Positions 26,897 through 36,128 are shown, counted from the stretch's first letter. The stretch: 64,000 nucleotides of DNA from Butyrivibrio sp. NC2002 (GCF_000702265.1 NZ_KL370880.1:434001-498000), one strand, 5' to 3'. The notes: generated by a model from the sequence alone, not told the origin. Made by a program: numbers and translations.

Positions 26897-28169
26897 CGAC
26901 AATTTCTTCCCCTTTTTCTAAAGACGGTCTTGATACCAGTATTACAAATAAAACAATTACAGCAAAGATAACACCAAATAACATGATATTTTTAGTGGAT
27001 ATATGTGATACGAACAAGCTGACAAGTAGTGAACCAATGGGCATTGCAGCTGTGGAAAAAGCATTAAATACAGCAGAGGCCCGAGCCATATACTCTAAAT
27101 CAACTGTTTTCATGAATTGTATTCCGATGATGCCACCAATTAGTGTGGCGGCAAGCATCATGGCAAAAAAACATGCGCTCACATCTATATAGCATAGAAT
27201 TGCTTTACCACTAACAATACCTCCCATAGCTATTCCAAAAAGACCTATGCCTTCGATTCCCGTTCCGATGCAGACTGACTGCAAGGCTGAAAACTTTCTG
27301 GCGAACAAGGGTAAAAGAGCTGCTCCCACAATGCCACCAAGTGAAGCAAAAACACCTCCAAAGCTTAGAAGCTCACTGCCCATTTTAAATATTTCTTCCG
27401 CAATGGGTGCCTGAAGAGCGTTTATCGGGACCAGCATAAAGTTAAGCGCCACGCATAATATGCAGAAGTTCTTAACTATAGGCGTTTTTGTAACATATTT
27501 CATTCCATCTGTAAAAAGCGTGATGAACTTTTCAGAAGGACTGTTTGTATCAGTATCTGTTCTGTTGTGTGTGATTTCCTTAGTATTCATCAGCAGAATG
27601 AGTATTGATGCAATGATAAATGTTGAGATATCAATGATCATGGCAGGAACCACGCCCCATAATGAGATTATAATGCCTGCGATTCCTGTCCCTACAAGCG
27701 AAGCAGAATTTGTCAGTACCTCTGAAAGACTCATACCAGAGGTAAGATGTTCCTTTTTGATGACCTGAGCTGTAAAAGCAGAGCTTGCTGGTAGGCTAAA
27801 GGATTCAATGGTAGTAATAATAAGTGTAAGGACTGCCATTATAGGTGCATTGGCTCCCCCTAATATATACAAAGTGGCAAATAGAGTTATTACTACAGCT
27901 CTTATCATGTAAGCGGCTATGACTACTTTTTTCTTATTTCTCTTCTCAACAAGAGCTCCTGCAAATGGTTGAACAATCACATTTGGAAGCATATTGAATG
28001 CAAATATTAAAGCAGACCACATGGCACTATGCGTTATTTGATATATCAGCCACGTAAAGGCAATAACATCCACTGAATCGCCAAAGCGGTCAATCATTTT
28101 TGAAAAAATGAGTTTTCTGTAGTTACTATCTTTAATAATTGTTGTGTATGAAATGCTGGCTTGTTTCAT
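26886..28169 (-). CDS. MFS transporter (MFS_3 type efflux)
   Basis: 427 residues with about 12 transmembrane segments. The N-terminal part (FSKMIDRFGDSVDVIAFTWL) and loop AGALVEKRNKKKV resemble MFS_3 macrolide-efflux-like proteins. AGGAGG precedes the start. The substrate is not shown. It is the first gene of a unit with the XRE regulator. Confidence 0.85.
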   Translation of the reverse strand: MKQASISYTTIIKDSNYRKLIFSKMIDRFGDSVDVIAFTWLIYQITHSAMWSALIFAFNMLPNVIVQPFAGALVEKRNKKKVVIAAYMIRAVVITLFATLYILGGANAPIMAVLTLIITTIESFSLPASSAFTAQVIKKEHLTSGMSLSEVLTNSASLVGTGIAGIIISLWGVVPAMIIDISTFIIASILILLMNTKEITHNRTDTDTNSPSEKFITLFTDGMKYVTKTPIVKNFCILCVALNFMLVPINALQAPIAEEIFKMGSELLSFGGVFASLGGIVGAALLPLFARKFSALQSVCIGTGIEGIGLFGIAMGGIVSGKAILCYIDVSACFFAMMLAATLIGGIIGIQFMKTVDLEYMARASAVFNAFSTAAMPIGSLLVSLFVSHISTKNIMLFGVIFAVIVLFVILVSRPSLEKGEEIVDAA

Positions 28170-28324
28170 ATTGAAGCCCTCCTGTTAATTCAAGTATGGC
28201 TTCATTGTATGTCGTTATCATATTTATTATAATACCCTACTAGTATTAGTGGTAAAATAAAATCTTTCTTACTAAGAAAATAGCTACAATTGCAAGCTTA
28301 ATTAAACATGTATAGTACAGGGGG

Positions 28325-28353
28325 GTCCCTAAAGGGACTAGGCGCTGTGCGCC
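28325..28353. repeat. Short palindromes between the MFS and rSAM genes
   Basis: GTCCCT/AGGGAC (28325-28338) and GGCGC/GCGCC (28341-28353) are two small adjacent hairpins. They adjoin the 35-bp repeat at 28360. Related short palindromes occur near 52746-52780. Confidence 0.5.
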
Positions 28354-28359
28354 GTCGCT

Positions 28360-28394
28360 GGATTCACACTAGACTCGAAAGAACCTCGTCAAGT
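28360..28394 (-). repeat. 35-bp dispersed repeat, copy 1
   Basis: On the minus strand this begins ACTTGACGAGGTTCTTTCGA; 32 of 35 bases match 52711-52745 on the plus strand. The stop codon of the radical SAM gene lies in the first bases of this copy. Confidence 0.75.
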
Positions 28395-28985
28395 TTTCTT
28401 TCGAATCCTCAGCGGAATATCATGTTCACGTGATAGTGCAAGGCATCGGTCGATTTCTTCCTGAGGGAGGACATCGACGATTGACCATTTGATGTCTTTT
28501 ATTTCTTCCCTGCATCTTTTTGTGAATTCAAGCATGTTTTCGAAGCCATTGGAATGAAGTGGCCTTGTTACTTTTTCATAGTCTTCTTTTGTAGGGGCGT
28601 TAAGGCTCACAGAGACGCTGTCAATGACTTTGGCAAGCTCCGGAACTATATCACGGCCGTTTTCTACTGAGCCCTGGCCGTTGGTGTTTAGTCTTATTTT
28701 TAAATGCTTTTCTTTTTTGGCAAAAGCAGCAGCCTCTAGCAGTATGTCCAGCTGGCAGGTTGGTTCGCCGTAGCCACAGAACACAAGCTCATCGTAACCT
28801 GAAAAATCAAAATTGCGTATGGCATCAAGAACCTCGGCTTTGGTAGGATTGGCCTGATGCCAAAGGGTATCAGCATCGCCGACGCCATCTTTTACAAAGC
28901 GGATGCAGAAGGTGCATCTGCAGTTACATTTATTGGTAATATTTGCATAGACTGAGCCTTTATAAGTGTAGAGTATATCTGCCAT
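28389..28985 (-). CDS. Radical SAM protein (TatD-associated type)
   Basis: 198 residues from the ATG at 28985, chosen because GGAGG sits 8 bp upstream in the end of the neighbouring gene. The SAM cluster motif CNCRCTFC (CxxxCxxC) is at about residues 20-27, and GYGEPT is at about 70. Short radical SAM proteins of this form are found beside TatD nucleases or in small metabolic operons; the reaction is unknown. Here it follows an ECF S component and a pyridoxal kinase. The C-terminal RIRKKT and stop come from the 35-bp dispersed repeat, so the original end may have been replaced. Confidence 0.82.
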   Translation of the reverse strand: MADILYTYKGSVYANITNKCNCRCTFCIRFVKDGVGDADTLWHQANPTKAEVLDAIRNFDFSGYDELVFCGYGEPTCQLDILLEAAAFAKKEKHLKIRLNTNGQGSVENGRDIVPELAKVIDSVSVSLNAPTKEDYEKVTRPLHSNGFENMLEFTKRCREEIKDIKWSIVDVLPQEEIDRCLALSREHDIPLRIRKKT

Positions 28986-28986
28986 A

Positions 28987-29499
28987 TCAGGCCTCCGATC
29001 TGGCTTTGAAGCCAAACTTATCAAGTGTTGTACCAAGCATCAGGAAAAAGATCATACTGCCAAAGGACTGCACAAAGCTTCCGGAAAAGCTTGTGATGAG
29101 TGCTGCCTTAGTTCCGAATAAAAGAGCTTCAGCAAAATAATATCCTGTGGCTGAGATAAAGTAAGAAATGATCGGAGCGGCAATATTTCTTTTGCTAAGT
29201 ATAGTTGCAGATTTATTGGTAAAAGGGATCACGATAAGGCTCTTTATTATAACAGTGGCCACTGTCCATGCAGGGGCAGTCAAAAGATCTGCAAGTCCTC
29301 CGCCAATTGCACCTGCCAGCATGGCATACGGCATTGGCAGTGTGGTGGCGGCAAGATATATTAGTCCATCACCGAAATGAATGTATCCGCCATTTATTCC
29401 AACGGGCACATGGCCTATGTAGGCTGTGAAAATTGTGATAAGGGCTGCAAAGATTCCGGTAAGTGTTAAGGTGTAAGTTTTGCTTCTTTTTCCTGTCAT
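28987..29499 (-). CDS. ECF transporter S component, probably for vitamin B6
   Basis: 170 residues with five to six hydrophobic segments and the S-component loop GGYIHFGDGLIYLAATTLP. It belongs to the TIGR04002-like group. Its position between pyridoxamine kinase and a radical SAM gene suggests pyridoxine or a related B6 vitamer as ligand. The energising EcfA/EcfT parts are not in the window. Confidence 0.78.
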   Translation of the reverse strand: MTGKRSKTYTLTLTGIFAALITIFTAYIGHVPVGINGGYIHFGDGLIYLAATTLPMPYAMLAGAIGGGLADLLTAPAWTVATVIIKSLIVIPFTNKSATILSKRNIAAPIISYFISATGYYFAEALLFGTKAALITSFSGSFVQSFGSMIFFLMLGTTLDKFGFKARSEA

Positions 29500-29537
29500 G
29501 TCTGTTCCCTACTTTCTGTGTAGTTTTCTTTGCGTTT

Positions 29538-30368
29538 TCAATTTGTTAGTAGTTTTAAATTTTTTTCATATGAGATCCCGGCTCTTGGGGCAGTGTCTTT
29601 TTCTGTATTTTTTATGGCTGTGTATATGAAATGGCTTGTCGTATCTGCTGCATCAAAAGCGCTGTCACCTCTTAATATTTTGCCTAAAAAGATAGATGCA
29701 AAGAGATCTCCTGTTCCGGAATAATGAATTCCGTTACTTTGCGTTGTGATAATTTTGCTGTTTCCGTTTTCCATAATAAAATTGCCGATCACATCTTTTT
29801 TTAAGAGAGGAATCCCGGTAACTGCGATGATCCTGTTGTGAGCACCGCCAAGTAGAACTGAAAGTCTTCGAATCTCGCTTATCAGGTCATCACCCTTGAG
29901 CTTCATTATTTCCTCAGGGCTTTCATCCGTCAGAAGACACAGCTCTGTCAAGTTTGGAGTTATTATGTCGGCTTCATTGACCATGGCTTTTATGGTCGTC
30001 AGAAGCTCTTTTGAAAAGTTTGTATAAGTTTTTCCGTCATCGCCCATGACAGGATCAACTAAAACCTTAGTGCTTGCTGATTTGAAGGCTTTTATAAATT
30101 CCAAACTGTTTTTTGCCTGCTGACCACTCATCATAAATCCGGTTATTATCCCGTCAAAAGTTTCTTCCTGTTGTTTCCATTCCCGCAGATATTCAGGTAT
30201 TATGCCGGTCAGGTCTTTGAAATAATATGAAGGATATCCGGTCTGGGCGCTAAGAACTGCTGTTGGCAGTGGACAGCACTGAATTCCCATTGCTGCCAAA
30301 ACTGTTATATCAGCAGTCAGTGAACACTTGCCGAACCCTGAAAGGTCATTAATCGCTGCTACTTTCAT
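29538..30368 (-). CDS. pdxK: Pyridoxal/pyridoxamine kinase
   Basis: 276 residues of the ribokinase superfamily, PdxK/PdxY type: NDLSGFGKCSL at the start, LVDPVMGDDGK, and GTGDLFASIFLG with the catalytic Asp. It phosphorylates B6 vitamers brought in by the neighbouring S component. AAAGGAG precedes the ATG. First gene of the three-gene unit. Symbol could equally be pdxY. Confidence 0.88.
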   Translation of the reverse strand: MKVAAINDLSGFGKCSLTADITVLAAMGIQCCPLPTAVLSAQTGYPSYYFKDLTGIIPEYLREWKQQEETFDGIITGFMMSGQQAKNSLEFIKAFKSASTKVLVDPVMGDDGKTYTNFSKELLTTIKAMVNEADIITPNLTELCLLTDESPEEIMKLKGDDLISEIRRLSVLLGGAHNRIIAVTGIPLLKKDVIGNFIMENGNSKIITTQSNGIHYSGTGDLFASIFLGKILRGDSAFDAADTTSHFIYTAIKNTEKDTAPRAGISYEKNLKLLTN

Positions 30369-30760
30369 AAGTTGCTCCTTTAATGCTTTGTTATGGTAAA
30401 GAATATACTCTATTTTCTGGTATCATCAAAATGGTCAGACTAGAAGAATTTGTTAATACCAGATGTTCGCAAATGACTTATTATATATTTCTAAAGTGAA
30501 CGAAAAACAGTGCATTTAATGTACAATTATATTAGGTTATTGTACGGATTTGGCGTTGGGGCAGGATATGCCCGAGGAGATAGAAGACAATCTCTGTAAA
30601 TTATTATGAATGTGGTTAAAATATCCATGTATGAAATCATCAGGGGGTATGGCTATGAGACCACAGGATATCTGCTCGTACAGATTGTAAATTTTATCTG
30701 AACGATCTGCCACATTCCCTGTTGAAGGACAGCGCTAAATACCTTGGTATACTTCATGCT
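30369..30760. other. Intergenic stretch without a credible gene
   Basis: It holds the pdxK promoter region (TATATT near 30400 on the minus strand) at its left end. A short stretch near 30700-30750 translates as LNDLPHSLLKDSAKYLGIL, too short and without a start to call; it may be debris of an older gene cut by the repeat that begins at 30761. Confidence 0.4.
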
Positions 30761-31100
30761 CCGAATTCCTCAAAAGCAACAAGTCCCCGCGATTTCATGG
30801 CAACTTGGGGCTTTTGTCGCTCCGCAGCGCTGGAGTAGAAAGTGCAAAAGCAACAAGTCCTGCAGTTTTCATATGAACTTGGGGTATTTTACTCATGTCA
30901 GAAGAAGAATTCATTCAGTCACCGCATCTTCGAATTTCTAAAAAGCAACAAGTCCCCGCGATTTCGTGGCAACTTGGGGCTTTTGTCGCTCCGCAGCGCT
31001 GGAGTAGAAAGTGCAAAAGCAACAAGTCCTGATGTTTTCATATGAACTTGGGGTATTTAACCCTTGTCAGAAGAAGAATTCGTCCTGTCATCGTATATCT
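30761..31100 (+). repeat. 169-bp repeat family, locus B (two units plus a partial third)
   Basis: The first unit lacks its 5' end; the second starts at 30899 and the partial third at 31068, again 169 bp apart. Sequence closely follows locus A, including CGCTCCGCAGCGCTGGAG stems and the tail GGGGTATTT. Confidence 0.85.
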
Positions 31101-31162
31101 ATATATCTTTGCACCGATAGCTCATAAATAAATTTCCTAGTGCAATAATCCAAAAAGTATGA

Positions 31163-31187
31163 TAGAATAATTTCGAACATAAGTTCT
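31163..31187 (+). promoter_or_regulatory. Promoter -10 and SOS (LexA) box of dinD
   Basis: TAGAAT at 31163-31168 is followed by CGAACATAAGTTCT at 31174-31187, a full match to the Gram-positive LexA consensus GAAC-N4-GTTC. LexA bound here would block start of transcription; DNA damage would release it. Confidence 0.82.
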
Positions 31188-31204
31188 GAAAGGTGGACAA
31201 GAAT

Positions 31205-32056
31205 ATGCCGTCTCTTAAAGGAAAAGAATATAAAAGATTTGAAGATATAAAACATATTCGCAATGATGGTAGTGAATACTGGAGCGCCAGAGAACTTGCG
31301 CCTGTTTTGGAATACGCAAAATGGGATAATTTTCATAAGGTGATAAAGCGAGCAATGATTGCGTGTGAAAACGCCGGACACAGTATTTTAGACCAATTTC
31401 CCGAGGTCGGGAATTTGGTAGTAGGCGGTGTAGCTCCACGAGAAAAGGTTGATTATGAACTCACAAGATATGCTTGTTACCTTATTGTTCAGAATGGTGA
31501 TCCCCGCAAGGAAGTGATTGCCTTAGGGCAGACGTATTTTGCAATACAGACTTACAGGCAAGAATTGGCAGATCACTTTAATCAATTGGACGAGGACCGC
31601 AGAAGACTCGTTGTCCGTGGAGATATTAAGCAATGGAATCAGCTTCTTGCTGAAACTGCTCATGATGCCGGAGTTATTACTAATGAAGAATTTGCCATCT
31701 TTCAGAATGCCGGATATTTGGGGCTCTACGGCGGACTGGATGTCGACGATATTCATAACAGAAAAGGATTGTCAATTAATCAGAAAATCCTTGACTACAT
31801 GGGAAGCACCGAACTGATAGCAAATCTATTCCGTATATCCCAAACAGAAGAAAAGGTGCGAAAAGACAACATTCAAGGTGCAGATAAGGCTACGCAAACC
31901 CATTACGCAGTTGGGCGAGAGGTTCGAAAGGTAATAGAAAAGATTGGTGGAACTATGGCCGAAGATTTGCCGACACCGGAGCAAGTTCAAACTGAAGCTA
32001 ACAAAATCAATACTGATTTCTTTTTCCACCTCACCCCATCTTCCGCATCGGGTTGA
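31205..32056 (+). CDS. dinD: DNA-damage-inducible protein D
   Basis: 283 residues from the ATG at 31205 (AAGGTGG at 9 bp); an upstream GTG overlaps the ribosome site. The N-terminal half is BRO-N-like (RNDGSEYWSARELAPVLEY) and the rest matches DinD (VDYELTRYACYLIVQNGDP, FAIQTYRQEL). In Escherichia coli DinD acts on RecA filaments. A perfect SOS box upstream agrees with the name. It lies next to repeat locus B, suggesting an accessory, movable gene. Confidence 0.87.
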   Translation: MPSLKGKEYKRFEDIKHIRNDGSEYWSARELAPVLEYAKWDNFHKVIKRAMIACENAGHSILDQFPEVGNLVVGGVAPREKVDYELTRYACYLIVQNGDPRKEVIALGQTYFAIQTYRQELADHFNQLDEDRRRLVVRGDIKQWNQLLAETAHDAGVITNEEFAIFQNAGYLGLYGGLDVDDIHNRKGLSINQKILDYMGSTELIANLFRISQTEEKVRKDNIQGADKATQTHYAVGREVRKVIEKIGGTMAEDLPTPEQVQTEANKINTDFFFHLTPSSASG

Positions 32057-32250
32057 GTCTTAGGGACGGGTTAACAATAAAATCTTCATGTAACAGGTGT
32101 AGCTCGGTTTGTGCATTTGCTATGTAAAAGAATATATGCTGTAACTAGTGCGACAAAAAGGAAAATATGAGAGAATATATCATAACTTTACGGAACAATT
32201 ATTTACAGCAGGTTTGGGTAAAACGACAATCACAAGAAAGGAAGTAGTTT

Positions 32251-33129
32251 ATGAGGAAAAGTGGAATTATTGTCACACTTGCAGCCGTACTTACTGCAGC
32301 ATCATTCATGATCACACCAGGAAGTCCTGTTACTATACAGGCTTCTGCGTATAATGAGAATTACACGGGGACGTATCAGGACGTTCTGGACAGTGTTTCC
32401 CCTAAGGGGGCGATCATTCATGACGAGTATACAGGTCTTAAATACAGAGTAGTCAAGCCTTTTAGCCCGTCTACCGGGTATATCGACAAATGGAGCGGCA
32501 ATTATATTCTAAACCTCAGCGAAACTCCGGGAGAGCTTGAAGTTGTAGGACATACAAATCCCAAGAAACAGAATTATGATAATAATGTTTACATTAAAAT
32601 AGGACAATATATAGTTGGAGATGAAACGCTAACAGCACCAAAGCTTGCAGATGATCAGGCACAGAGCTTTTATGTCACTGGGATTGCAAAGAATGCTTTT
32701 AAAAACGATAAAGTAGACCTTCTCTCAATAGAAAATTATCCAGATTACCATTATGTTGGTTCTGATACACTGACAATCCCTGATGGGGCCTTTAAAAATT
32801 GTAAGAATCTCAAAAAAATTGAGATCTTAAATTTTGTAAAAGTTGAATTCAAGGGAAAGGCTTTCGAGAATGCTCCTATAAATGAGCTGACTGTCTGGGG
32901 CGATGATAGAAAATATGATCCTATTACGTGGAAAGTAAAAAAGAATACTTTCAAGAAGGTAAAAAGCAACAACATTAAAGTCAGCGTTTTTATGTCTGAT
33001 TATACTGCAAAAAGTAAACTTAAGAAAACAGCTAAAACTATCAGAACAGCACTTTCAAAAGGTGGCATAAAAAAGAGCAAGATCCATGCAGAATACCAGT
33101 ACAATGGAAAAATGAGAAAACTGAAATAA
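32251..33129 (+). CDS. Secreted BspA-like leucine-rich-repeat protein
   Basis: 292 residues with a signal peptide (hydrophobic IIVTLAAVLTAASFMI, ending ITIQASA-like near 30). Residues about 115-230 contain LRR_5 repeats (IPDGAFKNCKNLKKIEI, FKGKAFENAPINELTV). A Lys-rich C terminus (KSKLKKTAKTIRTALSK) may bind the cell wall. Surface LRR proteins of this type mediate adhesion in gut and rumen bacteria. GAAAGGAAG precedes the ATG. Confidence 0.8.
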   Translation: MRKSGIIVTLAAVLTAASFMITPGSPVTIQASAYNENYTGTYQDVLDSVSPKGAIIHDEYTGLKYRVVKPFSPSTGYIDKWSGNYILNLSETPGELEVVGHTNPKKQNYDNNVYIKIGQYIVGDETLTAPKLADDQAQSFYVTGIAKNAFKNDKVDLLSIENYPDYHYVGSDTLTIPDGAFKNCKNLKKIEILNFVKVEFKGKAFENAPINELTVWGDDRKYDPITWKVKKNTFKKVKSNNIKVSVFMSDYTAKSKLKKTAKTIRTALSKGGIKKSKIHAEYQYNGKMRKLK

Positions 33130-33313
33130 GCATCCTTTTAGGCGTTTTTTACAGCAGCAATATTCTCAACGATAAAGGCGGCACTCGGTATATCAGGAAT
33201 CGAAAGCTCTGATTATTCTTGGAAGAGCAAAAAAATAAAAGGTGGCTTCTTTTACCGAAGCAGTTATAGCTCTTGGATACTACAACATATTTGATACGAA
33301 AAGGAAAATTATT

Positions 33314-33847
33314 ATGAGTGAAGAATTAAGAGATAAAAATGGCCTTACAGAGGCTGAGTATTTAAAAGATTACAATCCGGATAAGTGGAAGAAGCCTTCT
33401 CTTACTTCAGATATTTGCATAGTAGCAAGGGGAGAGAATACAAATAAGGTGCTTCTTATCAGAAGGGGCAATCATCCATGCCTTGGCAAATGGGCGCTTC
33501 CCGGAGGCTTTTCTCAGGCGGGAGAGAGGATAGAGGAGACTGCTTCAAGAGAACTTGAAGAAGAGACTGGAATAAAAATGGCACCGGAAAAGCTTACACT
33601 TGTTGGAGTATACAGTAAACCCGGAAGAGACCCCAGGGACTGGACAGTATCTGTTGCATATCTTGCCTGCGTAAACGAGAATGAGGCTAAGCCTATAGCG
33701 GGTGATGATGCTGACGATGCAAAGTGGTTTAATATTGTCTGTGAAAATGGAAGCTATACTCTAAAAAATGGTGACATTCAGCTTTTTCTAAAAAATCTTG
33801 CATTCGATCATGAAGAGATTTTCACTGATGCTATGGGAAAAATCTGA
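33314..33847 (+). CDS. Nudix hydrolase
   Basis: 177 residues from the ATG at 33314 (AAGGA at 9 bp); the frame is open further upstream but without support. The Nudix box GFSQAGERIEETASRELEEE followed by TGI is complete (GX5EX7REUXEEXGU), so hydrolysis of a nucleoside diphosphate derivative is likely. WALPGG and GRDPRDWTVSVAY resemble ADP-ribose pyrophosphatase-like enzymes. The substrate is not determined by sequence. It is followed 5 bp later by the CapA-like gene. Confidence 0.85.
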   Translation: MSEELRDKNGLTEAEYLKDYNPDKWKKPSLTSDICIVARGENTNKVLLIRRGNHPCLGKWALPGGFSQAGERIEETASRELEEETGIKMAPEKLTLVGVYSKPGRDPRDWTVSVAYLACVNENEAKPIAGDDADDAKWFNIVCENGSYTLKNGDIQLFLKNLAFDHEEIFTDAMGKI

Positions 33848-33852
33848 GTACG

Positions 33853-34950
33853 ATGGTATTAGACATGATGACAAGCGGAGGGATGATGGTTGGCACTGTA
33901 GAAATTGCTATGGTGGGAGATGTGCTTTTGCATACTCCTGTTGAAGAAGCGGCAAGAAATGAAGCCGGTGAATATGATTTTGACTTTATCTTTTCTGAAA
34001 TGAAAGATGAGATAAGTGCAGCTGACATAGCTTTAGCTAATCAGGAAGTCATTATTGGAGGAGAAGAGCTGGGAGTTTCGGGTTATCCTGCCTTTAACGC
34101 TCCGTATGAGATTGGAGATGCACTTACAGATGCAGGATTTGATGTGATATGTCATGCTACAAATCATGCTCTTGATAAAGGGGAAAAAGGCATTCAAAAT
34201 GCGCTTTCTTACTGGGAAGAGAAACATCCTGAGATGATAGTTGTTGGAATAAATAAGAGCCAGAATGATAAGGATGAGGTGACAATCATCGAAAAGAACG
34301 GCCTGAAGATCGCGGTTCTAAATTACACCTATGGTACAAATGGAATTCCTATGCCTGCAGATATGCCTTATGCTGTGGATATGCTTGATGAGGCTAAGAT
34401 CAGGAAAGACCTGGAATATGCAGAAAGCAACGCAGACTTTACCATAGTATGTCCTCACTGGGGAACTGAATACAGACTGGAGCCTGACACCAATCAGGAA
34501 TACTGGACAGAGATTTTCAGGGAGGGCGGAGCCGATCTTGTTATTGGAACTCACCCTCATGTGATAGAACCGGTGGAGTTTTTGGAGGACGAGATGGCAA
34601 GGCATACCAACAATCATGGCGACGGAGATATGCTTGTTTATTATTCACTTGGAAACTTTGTGAATTGGACATCAGGTACAGGAGAGGGCGTCACCAACAG
34701 AATGGTTGGCGGAATGGCAAAAGTCACGATAAGAAAAGGCTTTAATGGAGATACTCATATAAGTGATTATGGCGTGGAAGCTTTGGTGTGCCATGTGGAA
34801 TCAGGACATGAGAATGTGAGGATTTATCCTCTTTCTGAATATACTGAGGATATGGCAGAAAAAAATGAGATCTTGAAGCAGGATTCTGCGTTTTCGAGAG
34901 ATAATTGTGTAAAATTGTGTGATAGAATCTGGGATGATAAATGGAAATGA
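33853..34950 (+). CDS. CapA family metallophosphatase-like protein (PGA_cap)
   Basis: 365 residues. MVGDVLLHTPV near the start, ATNHALDKG, NYTYGTNG, CPHWGTEY and GTHPHVIEP are the conserved metal and active-site segments of PF09587. There is no signal peptide, so it is probably cytoplasmic. The ATG at 33853 has little ribosome site; an internal ATG (MVGTVEIAMVGD) is a possible alternative. Function is inferred from fold only; real poly-gamma-glutamate capsule synthesis is not supported by neighbours. Confidence 0.82.
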   Translation: MVLDMMTSGGMMVGTVEIAMVGDVLLHTPVEEAARNEAGEYDFDFIFSEMKDEISAADIALANQEVIIGGEELGVSGYPAFNAPYEIGDALTDAGFDVICHATNHALDKGEKGIQNALSYWEEKHPEMIVVGINKSQNDKDEVTIIEKNGLKIAVLNYTYGTNGIPMPADMPYAVDMLDEAKIRKDLEYAESNADFTIVCPHWGTEYRLEPDTNQEYWTEIFREGGADLVIGTHPHVIEPVEFLEDEMARHTNNHGDGDMLVYYSLGNFVNWTSGTGEGVTNRMVGGMAKVTIRKGFNGDTHISDYGVEALVCHVESGHENVRIYPLSEYTEDMAEKNEILKQDSAFSRDNCVKLCDRIWDDKWK

Positions 34951-34997
34951 GACACTGGGGACGTCCCCGATGCCTCATGCCAAGTATCTCATGAGGC
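34949..34997. repeat. Solo REP-like element and hairpins between convergent genes
   Basis: GAGACACTGGGGACGT (34949-34964) matches the left half of the REP that flanks the RAYT gene at 15 of 16 bases; GGGGACGTCCCC (34957-34968) and GCCTCATG/CATGAGGC (34972-34997) are hairpins. They sit between capA-like and prs, which converge, and may also serve as a terminator. Confidence 0.6.
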
Positions 34998-35033
34998 AAA
35001 CCGTTACGCCCCCGGCGCCTAGGTGTCTTGCTC

Positions 35034-36128
35034 TCAGCCTTTGTAGGTTTCTATTGTTTGACGTATTCTTTCTGAGGGCCTGGTTAGTTTTTGCATGGAA
35101 CCATGGCTGTTAAGGGTATCGATGATTGCGGCAATGTATCTGTTCATGCTGATTCCAAGGTAATATTCTTTTTCGAGGAGCTCAGGCTTTTGGTAAACAA
35201 GATTTGTTGTAAAAATTCTGTCAAAGAGACCATCGGCATAAGCTTTGTCCAGTTTTTCAAAACCGCTGGAAAAAAGTCCAAATGTTGCAAAGACAAATAT
35301 CCTTTTGGCTCCGCGCTCGCGAATCTGTTTGCACACATCAATGATACTTCCGCCGGAATCAATCATGTCGTCAACAATGATCGCATCCATTCCTTCCAGA
35401 TTACCACCGCAGAAATCGTGAGCAACTATAGGATTTGTGCCGTTTACAACGTGAGCGTAATCCCTTCTTTTATAAAACATTCCAATATTTACTCCAAATA
35501 CAGAAGCAAAATATACTACACGCTCTGTGGCGCCCTCGTCGGGAGCTATGAACATGAGATGATCCGAATCAATCTGTATGTCCTCGTATTCAGTTAGCAG
35601 CTGCTGTGTGAACTGAAGTGCGGGAGAGATGTTTTCTATTCCATTCAAAGGAAGTACGTTCTGCATTCTTGGATCGTGTGCATCAAAAGTGACGATGTTA
35701 TCAACGCCAAGGAATTCGAGCTCTTTAAGCATGACTGCACAGTCAAGGGACTCCCTGAGAACTTTTCGGTGCTGCCTGCTTTCATATAAGAAAGGCATGA
35801 TCACGGTAATCCTTTTTGCTTTGCCGTTGCATGCGGCGATCACACGCTTTAGATCCTGATAGTGGTCATCTGGGGACATTCTGTTGTATTCGCCGTCCAT
35901 TTTATATTTGATGGAGTTGTTGGTCACATCTACCAGAATGTACAGATCTGAGTCTCTGACAGATTCGTTTATCACGCATTTTGCCTCCCCGCTGTTGAAA
36001 CGAGGAACATCGATGTTTATCAAAAAGTTATCCTGATTTTTCCATTCGCACAGAATCTGATTGATACGTGTTGCCTGCTGTTTGTAGGAGTTCAGTGCTA
36101 TAATTTTCAATTTGCTTTTCGAACTCAT
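35034..36128 (-). CDS. prs: Ribose-phosphate diphosphokinase (PRPP synthetase)
   Basis: 364 residues from the ATG at 36128 (AAAGGAG upstream); ten codons upstream are in frame but not supported. FDAHDPRMQN (metal and ribose phosphate region), RRDYAHVV and the PRPP loop VDDMIDSGGS are present. It is longer and more divergent than the usual 315-residue enzyme, as in other Lachnospiraceae. It makes PRPP from ribose 5-phosphate and ATP for nucleotide, His and Trp synthesis, including trpD in this window. Confidence 0.9.
   Translation of the reverse strand: MSSKSKLKIIALNSYKQQATRINQILCEWKNQDNFLINIDVPRFNSGEAKCVINESVRDSDLYILVDVTNNSIKYKMDGEYNRMSPDDHYQDLKRVIAACNGKAKRITVIMPFLYESRQHRKVLRESLDCAVMLKELEFLGVDNIVTFDAHDPRMQNVLPLNGIENISPALQFTQQLLTEYEDIQIDSDHLMFIAPDEGATERVVYFASVFGVNIGMFYKRRDYAHVVNGTNPIVAHDFCGGNLEGMDAIIVDDMIDSGGSIIDVCKQIRERGAKRIFVFATFGLFSSGFEKLDKAYADGLFDRIFTTNLVYQKPELLEKEYYLGISMNRYIAAIIDTLNSHGSMQKLTRPSERIRQTIETYKG

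Noticed and set aside
30744..31045. Two short frames with peptides like those at 25.3 kb
   Set aside because: Same repeat family; not coding for the same reason.
33130..33313. Extension of the Nudix frame or a remnant gene
   Set aside because: The frame is open for 24 codons but has no start with ribosome site and no recognisable domain.
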